In this document: piece by piece, positions 1 through 9,600 of the stretch
How positions within the stretch are numbered: the stretch's first letter is position 1
How the letters are laid out: each line of letters begins with the position of its first letter
Assembly: GCF_001949145.1 (NCBI RefSeq)
Contig: NW_019091370.1
Coordinates: forward strand, 1,785,873 to 1,805,367
Source of the DNA: Acanthaster planci
Taxonomy: Eukaryota; Echinodermata; Asteroidea; Valvatida; Acanthasteridae
Direction of reading: 5' to 3'
Length of the DNA stretch: 19,495 nt
Translations under genes and position numbers: made by a program
The notes under the pieces: model-generated
Told to the model about the DNA's origin: nothing
Databases searched by the model: none
The model's input: the letters and a program-made list of their open reading frames with translations, nothing else

Positions 1-241
1 ACTGATCTCATGTAAATTACTCAGAGAGTTCATGGAAATATGAGAGGGGGGCAACAACACTGTAGCACCTTCAGCATTCAAAAAGCTTGATATGTGGGCT
101 TAACAAATAGATATTTAATATTTTCATTGACGAAACTTCTTTGAATTTTCAAAGTGCCGTTCTTAATGAATCGAGAATAACACACGCAATCTGATCTTTT
201 CATGTGTAACTGATGCTAAACAATAAAGGCCTCCCCAATTT
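1..241. other. Non-coding left edge, possible 3' UTR of the minus-strand gene
   Basis: This AT-rich stretch has no convincing reading frame. It lies downstream of the minus-strand stop at 242-244. A minus-strand ATTAAA (plus TTTAAT at 114-119) is about 125 nt past that stop and could be a polyadenylation signal. Confidence 0.35.
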
Positions 242-541
242 TCAAACACGTCCTCCAAAAGAAACCGGCTCACCAGCACCACCATTTTCTGGGGGCGCCT
301 CAATGCGTTCGATCAGCCATTTCCTCGTCTCCTCGGTGGTCTTCTCCGATATCTCCATGATGACCAGGGGCCTGAGATGGCCGCCTTCGTGCGTCAAGAT
401 GTCGCCATGGAGATCCTGGATGTAGTGGTGATGGTGGTGGCCGTCGTGGTCATCGTGGTGAGGGTCACCATCGTGGTGGTCAGTTTGGTGGCTGTGCCCG
501 TTGACCTGGGTCACTGCCCCTTGGCGTTGGATAGCAGGCAT
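242..541 (-). CDS. Small histidine-rich protein, 99 aa, unrecognised
   Basis: I do not recognise this gene. The frame codes 99 residues with three visible parts. The N-terminus is short and polar. Roughly residues 16-45 are packed with His and Asp and include a run of five histidines, which suggests divalent-metal binding. The C-terminal part contains an amphipathic helix-like segment (EKTTEETRKWLIERI) and ends in a Gly/Pro-rich tail. The ATG has a good context (agcaccATGcc), and an in-frame TAG lies four codons upstream. A plausible splice acceptor (pyrimidine tract then tttcag) precedes it on the minus strand, so the coding part may follow a 5' UTR intron. A second AG directly before cacc could instead make this the last exon of a longer gene. 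The plus-strand frames over this region are mirror images of the CAY/GAY codons. No signal peptide or membrane segment is evident. Metal binding is inferred from composition alone. Confidence 0.5.
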   Translation of the reverse strand: MPAIQRQGAVTQVNGHSHQTDHHDGDPHHDDHDGHHHHHYIQDLHGDILTHEGGHLRPLVIMEISEKTTEETRKWLIERIEAPPENGGAGEPVSFGGRV

Positions 542-1448
542 GGTGCTAGACTACTGTGCAGACACTGAAAGTGTCAAAAAGGGAAACTAAAATTTAGTAC
601 GAAAAATATCAGTTCGGTAAGTGACCGCAGATAGAACATTATATCCCAAGAAACCAAGTCCTCAGTTGTGTACAGAGTTCTTTTGAGAAATGACAATTGA
701 TACTTTCCAACAACAGTGAAAATGTTTCTCAGTCACACACTGACTCGTGTATTTGTAATCTTTTTTTTTCAATCTTCTGAACTGTGCGTATGAATGGATG
801 AAGGATGGATGAAGGATGCCGTATTCTCTCTGAGGCCACTAACTACAACTTGAAATGCATATGTACAGGGGTAACCGGTCAATAAGCACGTCAAGCAATG
901 ATCTTGACTCTTGCGTAAATTTACTGAATCCCCTCCTGAGCTGATTTAATACTCCATCAACGGATTTTATTCCAAGGCAAATCAACTCAGGATGGAGTAG
1001 GCCTATACAATAAATTGGTACAAGTTTCAAGATTGCGCTGAACATGCACAATCACTTGACGTGCTTTGACCTTTGCAAAATTAGTCAATATCACTGCACC
1101 ATTCTGCCAATGGCCAATCAACTTTTTTTTCTCATTCACGGATGTGGAAGACGGTTGTCGTAGGCCCTGAGTTACTGTTCTCGCGGTCAGACATCCAGGA
1201 ACTTCTGTACGTTATTGAACAGTGCGAAGGGTAAATTTGCGCCTTTACTGCGAGTTAAAAGTCCGTACAGACATCATGCCGACTGCGAGAAAGTAATCGT
1301 ACAATCATAATCATGCAGATCAGCTGGCCAATCGCTCTAAAAGCTAGCGCAGCACGATGAAGCCTACGATCACACTGCTTCTCACTACAGTTAGGCTACT
1401 TAATTAACTAGCCACGGCAGTTGGCAGTCACGTAAAGAAAGCCTAGTC

Positions 1449-1579
1449 GGAAAAGGAGGACACGTAGACTGACGCTCGTCATCTATGCATATTATGCTCA
1501 GGACGCACAAAATACGTACTCTACACTTTCTAATTTAATATGCATATGACGCACGTCGTTCAACAGGTCCTCCTTTTCC
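1449..1579. repeat. Imperfect inverted repeat, ~45-bp arms
   Basis: The left arm (1449-1495) begins GGAAAAGGAGGAC and ends near TATGCATATTA. The right arm (1535-1579) is its approximate reverse complement: both ends match over 13 bp and the inner ATGCATATTA also matches, with scattered changes and a small gap between. The loop is about 40 nt. It looks like a small palindromic transposon remnant (MITE or foldback). A symmetric regulatory element between divergent genes is also possible. No clear target-site duplication is visible. Confidence 0.6.
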
Positions 1580-1725
1580 CTCTACTGTCGTGTAACCAGC
1601 AACCACCAACATGACTGACAGACGAACATGACAAAAATTGAAAGACTGGAGCAATTCTTCTTTAATCTTTTATGAAAATAAAATCGTGCCACTCAGGGAA
1701 TGAATACATGCCGAATCTTTCAGAT

Positions 1726-1964
1726 TTAAAGACTTTGGAAAGAGTTCCATATACGGACGCCACTTGACACCCTGTGCACAAACCCTATACAACTGGTCTG
1801 AAAAAGTCTGGTATCTCTGAGTGTTTTCTCAGTACTTTATGGTGAAACTTCCCTCCTAAATTGAACTTTTCTGGACATGTTTTTGCTATCTGATGGCTAC
1901 TAAGTCACTGTAGGGAAGAATTACTGACTGGCGTCCGTATATGGAACTCTTCCCAAGATTTTAA
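1726..1964. mobile_element. MITE-like element with 23-bp terminal inverted repeats, possible TTAA site
   Basis: A 23-bp segment at 1740-1762 is repeated perfectly in inverted orientation at 1929-1951, with 166 bp between. The similarity extends outward with mismatches on both sides to a TTAA at 1726-1729 and another at 1961-1964. Paired TTAA ends with terminal inverted repeats and no coding capacity fit a non-autonomous piggyBac-like MITE. The superfamily is inferred from the TTAA alone. The inverted repeats themselves are seen directly. Confidence 0.65.
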
Positions 1965-2688
1965 ACAAAGACAATTAAATTCTCTCGGCAAATTACCAAA
2001 ATAGTAACAAATGAGTTCCTCCATCTGTCAATGTCTGTGATACACGACACACCTTTTTGGATGTGATTATACCGTCGGGCTCCCTGCTAAACAGCCAGCA
2101 AGTGATCATTACAATTAATATCTAGAAGTACAGTAACTAAGCTAAAAATCTGCCACCCAGACTTCACTTCATTCTGATGTTAGTAATTGGCGAAAGAGTA
2201 CCAACTATTGGTAAAACCGCGAAAAAGTTCCGAAGTTTGACATTCAGCGCTGACGCGAGTGACGGTCGTCTGCAGCGCGTTATAAGTTCCAAATTTCCGA
2301 AAATTATGTGTATAACAATATAGCAGGCTGAGCATAACAGTCAAGGTAACTTTCACTTTTTAAAGGGATACTTGCTTTTTTCTGGTTGTCTTTCTGTTCT
2401 TGTTTAGCATGTTTAGCGAGTTGAAAACTCACCACAACTTGCACAAGAACTTGAGAAGACCGCTCACCTGTAACGTTAGATGTTCTGAAACTTAGTGAGA
2501 CCACTGAAAAGGCGGGGCGCGTGTTTTTGGTTTTTTTTAACGTCCAAGCTGTCTGGGGATACACCATGTATTTTCCTGAGAAAGATGGTTCTTTGAAAGA
2601 GACCAGTCTTCGTGCCTCATTGAAGATTCCCTCTTCTGGAAAACTCCAGAGCCAAGATTTTAGCTTTTAAAGTTTCAAGTCATGTAGG

Positions 2689-3222
2689 CCTAGGCCCAAG
2701 TTGGATTTCCCCCAGCCATGCCAGCATCCTCCCATGTAGACATGGTAGGCCTAGAACATGTCCTGTAGAAAATTTGTCAAGTGGGGCACCTCATGGTTTT
2801 AACTTTGTGTTAGGTGAAAATTTTAGAGGTGTTTTTAATGAAAAGGCTTGATAGGCCCATCACAGACAATGACAGAAGACCTAGCCCAGTAATTAGGCTA
2901 GAATAAGAAAACAACTGAGAGCATTAGGCCTATCAATTTTTTGCCACTCAGATGAAGGGCTATAATAATTATAGGCCTCCACAAAAACCATCATCAGCCA
3001 CTTGCTGAAACTAGTAGTAGGGCCTACTAGTGGGCCTATTGCCTATTGGCTTCACTTAGGCCTAGTGCCCGTTTAGCTTAAAAAGCTAGGGCTAGGCCTG
3101 TATTTTGCTTAGGCCTAGCTAAACACTCTCATTTTTGTTTATATATTCTGAGCTGAAAGCATGCATGTTGACTGTTATACAGAAAGTAGGCCTGTCATTG
3201 AAATTTACACAAAAGGGTAGGC
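2689..3222. repeat. AGGCCT/TAGGCCTA-rich tract
   Basis: The palindromic hexamer AGGCCT occurs at least nine times here, usually as TAGGCCT or AGGCCTA, along with near copies such as GGGCCTA and CCTAGCC. The copies are irregularly spaced, so this is not a simple tandem array. Such dispersed words are familiar from echinoderm non-coding DNA. Function unknown. Confidence 0.6.
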
Positions 3223-3456
3223 CTATTAAAGCATATCATGTCTGTCAAGATACACCATTTTTCATTCTTAACCTGTTACAAAGTCCCCCCCCCTCCCCTT
3301 AATAAGCCTAACCCAACTTGACACAATTCACTGTATGTTTTTATGTACTTTTTTCTTGGGGATCGTTTCTTTTTTAGTGTATTTAGGTCTAACTTTGTTA
3401 TCTAGGTTACAGCACCAGAATCTTCAATTCAGTGATAGCAAACCTGCATGTAATAC

Positions 3457-3623
3457 ATGGCATCCAAACCGACTACGTCGAGTATCTTCTTTGCAACTGT
3501 GCCTGACTACAAGGACCTGTGCTCCGTCACAATTCAAGTTCAGGACAGTGCTTCGTCGTTTGCAAAAAGGGGCGGGACGGCCAGCAAATATGTGGGCTCC
3601 CAGCCTCAGATTGTGAAATGCAG
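3457..3623 (+). CDS. TOP6BL: TOPOVIBL exon 1 (residues 1-55), GC donor
   Basis: The frame starts MASKPTTSSIFF and reads through to a donor AG|GCAAGT, a strong match to the consensus of GC-AG introns. It ends in phase 2, and the next exon supplies one base to make arginine. An AG inside the exon near 3481 could be an acceptor if the true N-terminus comes from further upstream. Confidence 0.65.
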
Positions 3624-6600
3624 GCAAGTTGGCCTAGTTATAAATGTGAACGTTCAAAACAATTGATGGGCTTTGCACAAGTGACATTAATACAATCGTT
3701 TTGTTCTTCAGAAAAGGTAATCTTTTTGGTCAGGTTGTATTCAAGGACAGTCATTTTTATCCCAAGTATTCTGACTTTGTATTTTCATGTTCTTGTTTAC
3801 CTGTCATGCATTGCCCTCATCTGTCTCCCCATCTGCCAAATATCGAAAACTTCACAATAATTGAATATTATTGTATTATAAATTGAGTCAGAAATGTAGA
3901 GCCCATCCTTCACCTTTAGTTTGCTTGACCAAATCGCTTCAGATTTATACAAGTGCGATGACTGCCAATGGCTGTATTGGGTTGCACTACATGTGTTGGA
4001 CTTCAGCAGATCCAGGAAGGTTCAGTAGAGAGGTTTATTGAAGAGATTTCTGTTTTTTGCCCTTCAGAGAGTTGATATTCACAGAGCCTGGCCTATTAGC
4101 GTCCCCCTCCCTTCAGCAGGAAGGACACATCTATGTCGTCCTCCAGCAATCAGTCTGGCGATCGGGCCGGCTGCAGTCACGATGCCAAAAGATGGGACTA
4201 GTGGTAAGCTCACAGACACATTCTGGTCTGTCGTAAAGCGAGACGCCATGAAAAATCGATTCTGTGCCTAAAATAATAATTTCATAAAGGGCTTCTCAAG
4301 TTTTGGCGAATTTGGGAAAGGGTTTTACAAAGATGCATAATGTCAGCGTGAGATTTTTTTCAAATAATGGGGCAACACATTAGGAGTTGGTTGGATGGAA
4401 ATAATGGAGCTACGAAAACTGCACAAATACTTTTTAAGTTTACTGAAAGACACAAAAACGTATTGTAAGGCAGAATTTATTAACTCACGGTTTGGAAACA
4501 AAATGGACACAGACACTTTGCAAGACTTTTCATATTATTACAGTATTGATTTTCAAGCTAATGAAAGGTTTTCTCTTAGAGTGCCAGAAAGAATTCTTGA
4601 AAAAAAGGGGGGGGAATCAGTTGAGATCCATAATTTTTTCAATCTGTCAACATACGAATCTTAATCTGTTTATGAATAATTAAGTCATTTGAATGTCTTT
4701 CCTGTGATGTGATTTTCGAGGTGAGCAAACCCATGCAAGTCATCAGTCCCATCTTCCAAGCCTGCCTGGCCTACACCATCAGAGCCAGGTTGGCACCTCT
4801 GTGGAACAAGGCAGGGAACTGGTACATACAAGGCAGAGATTTCTTGCTGAGTTCGGGCAGAGTGCCTGCAGTAGGTGAGTGTATCTTTCTGTAGGCATGG
4901 TGGGCGAATTTCAAAACAAATTTCTGGAATGTTTCCATTTTCCTTCCACCCCAGAGTATGCAAAAAGCCCCAAATGACACCCAAGAAAGCCCACAGAAAA
5001 AGCCTGAACTGTTTGTCCCATCCCCCAAAAAATTTGCACCCCCTCCAAAAAAAGTTGGTTCTGCACCTACTATCGTCTACAAGAATCAAAGTGTATATCT
5101 GTTCCCTACTTTTTTTTACCAGAGTTCTTGACTGTCCCTTATTTGTAAACAAATCAGCTGAGTATGTCTGTGTTATTAACATAATTAATTGTGGTGCTTA
5201 ATACCCATGATTTAGTGCGACTAGACTGGCTTCTTATTTTTCTTTTTTATTTGCGGTAGCTTATAAATTTGAGAACAGTCAACTTCCAAATGTTTCCCTT
5301 CCTTAGACAGCAACAATTCAAAGTGTGCCAATAAAGGAAAAACGATAAAACAGGGAAATGTCTCTCTGCCTTTTATTTTTAAAATGACCCAGGAGAAAAG
5401 AACAGATGTTGGCACAGTAAAATGCTAGTGAAGAAAAATTGTGAAAGTCTGTGAGGCTCATTTGTCCGGCAAAAAATAACGAACAAGGTATCACCTGAAA
5501 AGTGGGCAAGTCCAAAGGCACACTAGATTAGTCTGAATTCGATGCTTCTTTCAAAGATGGATTTGAAATAGTCGTTTGTGGTACCCGCGGCTACATCTGA
5601 TTCGAACAAGCCAGCTGACACCGGCAAGCTCGCTGGTCGAGTGGTTAAGAAGTCTGCACTGGCGAGCAGGAGGTTGTGGGTTCGAGTCCCACCCGAGTAC
5701 GCTTGTGATTTTTTTCACAAGCCTTCGGGGGCATACACTGAGTGTACAGTGTTAAAATACACGTCGGGCAGGACAAAAAAAGTCCAAAATTAATTGACGC
5801 TTTTTACTTACTGCATCGTTAGATCTGCAAGTGAACGTGACTGAGGTTGAAATCTGCCTGGCTCTGCGCCCCCTCACGGTGAAGCTGCCTCAGTGCTCTG
5901 TAAGTGGTCGGCAGGCTGGGTCTGAAGCCACAGTCTCGAGCTCGAAGTAAAACCGCATTTGTAAACCTATGAGAAATGTTGGCAGCCACTAGCTGGTGAC
6001 CTCACTAGCCCTTGTCGTATTTTCACAGCAACCACAGCTATGACTTTCAGACAGAGCTCCGACAGGGACTATTCCTCTGGCAAAAAAAGGACTATCCTTC
6101 AAAATAACTCATTTTGTCACCTTTGTTCTTATGTTCCAACCTTACATCAGTAAGGTTTTTTTTGTTCTGAAAATCTCTTAAGCTTTGATAAGGAGACTCT
6201 TCTATTAATAGAACAAAGAGACTGAACAGAATTGGAAGCTACAATCTCAGGATATAGTTTCAGCACAGTTAGAGTTCAACTTTTATTTTTTGAAATGCCT
6301 ACATTCTAATTCCAGGGTATTACTACCCTTTGCTGAATATTAATTGCTCATTATCCCTTCACAGTTTTTATTTTTATCAATAATAGCTAATCGATTTTGA
6401 TGTGTGCCAACCCGTTTTGGATCAGTTCTTCCTATCTACAAACAACGTGATCTTTGAGTACTCCATTGACAGCAAGTGGTGCTTTGTTTTACCCAGGTAG
6501 AAAATGACCCCATTAGGAATCATGGGATCACTGCAAATGCACTGGCAATTGTTAATTAAGGTTAAAATAAATTAAAATCTTCAACTAGTTGGTCGAGCAT

Positions 6601-9600
6601 TTTGTAGACTTTGGGCCATTTCTGGGATACACCAAATCCCGCGCTGAATAGTGTATCATTGGGCAATAAAATGCTCTACAACCGGGCAATATAACCAGGG
6701 CCAATATAAAGTAAAAGTGGTTGCCCGTATGCAGTTTTAAATCTATCAAAATCCTACACGATAAATGATGAATTTTGGAGGACTTGGGAAAATTTGGAAT
6801 CACCACCTATCTATCCAGTGAAGTCGTACTCCAGTGAAGTCGGACCTTTTATCAAGTTGGCTCTTTTTTTTTCCTTCTCAGTCTCAAAAAAGGCAAAGTG
6901 GTCAGCATCAGTCACAACATTCCGTCAACCAGTCCCTTCAAGACCTACAAGGAAATTAGGAGATACTGGAAGAACGCGGTATGTACAGGACAGACACGCT
7001 TGTCATCTGACACGTCCACCGTCATTTGTTATCCCTCAATGTGAGCTGCATGAGCTAACATTCCGATCACGGTGTTTGGTTGGTTCATTTTATCCACAGT
7101 ATGGCTATCGACTACCCGAGTCTGATGTCGGAGTTCTTTACTACAACATTTATTTCCCTGCCATTGGACCTACACTCTTCACGTATCCCTTATGTTCCAA
7201 ATTGAGCTACTTGAAGCATTTTGTTGGTCAGAAATCAGCTATTTTTTGCAGTCTAATGCCTGTTGTCCAAAAGAAAAAATAACTTCAGAACACAAATGTA
7301 TCAATTGGGTGTTGCCATGATAATATATCACAGAATTATATCTGTTTGGAATTGTACATTAATTGTAGTAAAACAATCAAGTTCGGATCTGATCCTCGCC
7401 AAAATCTACAACATTGGCGTCACATTCTTTTACTATATCATAAATCAGAACTGCAAATATTGACACTTTGAAAGATCTCAAAAGTCTTTTGAAAAGTCTC
7501 TGTAACTTGAAAGCAAACCAGCTATCCCGAGTTCTGCATTCGCAAGGACGAGCCCATTCTCCAGGCCCGCGTAGACCCGGCCCCCATCATCAGTGCCTTC
7601 CTGACTGACCTGCGACACAAGCTGCCGTCCGTGTGTGGAAGCTCCTTCCAGATCACCCCAAAGGCCCTGTACACCAGCACGGGATTCTACCCTACGGGCA
7701 AGGAGGTAGAAAGAGAAAAGAATCACATCCAAGACAGAGCTAGGAACCGAGAATCTTGAAGACAATCATCGGATGTGATTTGGCAGAAAGTTCTCAGAGC
7801 TGAAACCAGAGCTCTGAAGGACGTATCATAGCCAAAAGAGTAGCTTCTCCAGTTTTTCAGATCATAAGAATTTCGAAAGGTTCTTCTAATAGAGAAATTA
7901 ATTTGGAGTATAGAGTTTATGTGTCCTCACTGAATCACTCTCTCAGATTTATTTCAAGTGGCCAATTGTATAACATCGCGCCTTGCCACTCAAGGAGGGG
8001 TTTTTATTCGTCCTCTTTGATTACACATTCCTACCTCTAAATTCAAGAATTTCTGCACTGACGAGGAACTTATTTCAGTCGCTTTGATGCCCCTGCTAAA
8101 AACCTGCTTGTATCCCTGCTTCCAGGCAGTTTGACAGAAAAGACATCATCCAAAAAGAAACTCCTCCTTGGAGGCAAACTTCAGAAAACCATTTTCAATA
8201 TTAACTTCACTCCATTTGTCTGTAGTAATACAGGTAGCGAGTGAATTTTTGAGAATTTGTTAAGAAGGTTTTTATTTTTGAGCAATCCTGTGGTTTTTTG
8301 TCAGGAAGACAAGTTGCCTCACCTAAACCTGTCAAGCACTCCCCCACCGACATCCATCTGTCGCATCCCAACCCGACCCATCTCTCTCCAAGGTTTTGCC
8401 GGTGATCACGTCCTCAGCGTTCCCAGCCTGACCCAACCAGCTTCCGTCTTCGGGTCACCCACCGCCAACCTACTGACTGGGACCGTTGGGGAGATCAACG
8501 CGGCGTTCTCCATCGCTGGCCGCGTGTCCTTCCCTGGGGCCCACCCTGTCTCCCCAACCGACCAGCACGTCGACAGCCAGTTTGCCACACATGGTCATCG
8601 CACACTCAACGGACCGGCGAACACTACGTTGGGTGCCCAGATTGCCGTTTCTCCACCGGTAAGACATACGGCTTTCAGGCCTGTGCTACCAAAGCCGATT
8701 GTGGGTGATCAGGCTGGTTTTGGTTTGGTAAATACTTGGAACGGCAAAGCTTACGCTAACTCTGCCTTCAGCGAGATGACCAGCTGTGGTTTTCAATCAA
8801 CCAGTCAGTGCCTTCCTGTAGTGACAGCTTTGAGTGCCAACCAGTCCGGTAACCACACTGTGGCTCCGGCTCCTCAACGCATCATCCCTAGCTTCAAGAC
8901 CCAACGTCCCCAGACATCAAACTACTTCCCGGCTTCTACAGCCTGTGTCAGAGGGGAAGATCCATCTCCAAGGATTGTCCCATCATTCCAGTCCACCAAG
9001 AAGGTTCACCTACACCCTAAAAGCCAGCTTGGCACATCAGCTCTCGACACAACGAACAAAGCATTCCCACAACCACGTGCGCTGGACGCAGTGGGCCTTT
9101 CAAGTCCAATGCAGGCTGCTTTTGATCAACCAAAAGCAGCCGATCCTGTGTTCGTGCCATCCTTTCCCCACAGAGACTCCTCTCAAGCCACAAGAGAGCC
9201 CACTGCTGCTAAAAAGCAGGTTCAACAGACACTGGATGCTGTGGTCATAAAGATTCCCAGCGGGGCCAACCATCAGAAGTACGACAGCGGCAAGTCTACA
9301 AAAAGAAAATCCAAGGTAACTGTTGTCACTCAGGTGATATTTTTTCACTGCATACTTGAATCATTCTCAAAAAAAGGGTCTCTTTCTTCCAACCATCTGA
9401 AAATGAGGATTTTACATAATTCTGTGCTCAATCTTTGTCTCGTTTGCTGTTGTCAGTTAAGTTATCCATTGTCGTTGATCAACAGTTTGTCGGCCTCCTT
9501 CCATTTAGCATCTGTCCTTGCTATCACACTCAAAAAAAGAAAACCCCCCTCTGGAATATGACAAGCCTAGTCACATTTAACATCTGTCCACGTTTACACT

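Larger units (their letters stand above)
542..3456. other. Intergenic region between divergent genes
   Basis: This 2.9 kb spacer separates the minus-strand His-rich gene from the plus-strand TOPOVIBL gene, so promoters for both should lie here. I see no coding exon that I can support; the open frames are short and have no conserved look. It holds two inverted-repeat elements and an AGGCCT-rich tract, listed separately. CpG-bearing patches near 1140-1280 and 2240-2285 could be promoter parts, but nothing fixes a transcription start. Confidence 0.55.

Noticed and set aside
377-568. Plus-strand valine-rich open frame opposite the His-rich gene
   Set aside because: The valine runs are the complement of His/Asp codons; start context and composition favour the minus strand.
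4395-4664. Plus-strand open frame of 89 codons in TOPOVIBL intron 2
   Set aside because: AT-rich, no suitable splice sites, not in phase, and exons 2 and 3 already join in frame without it.
5578-5793. Plus-strand open frame across the tRNA-like element
   Set aside because: The sequence is explained by pol III boxes and a T-arm fold; no protein-like features.
6794-7282. 162-codon plus-strand open frame treated as one exon
   Set aside because: It spans exon 6 (in a different frame), an intron and exon 7; family blocks and phases fit only the split model.
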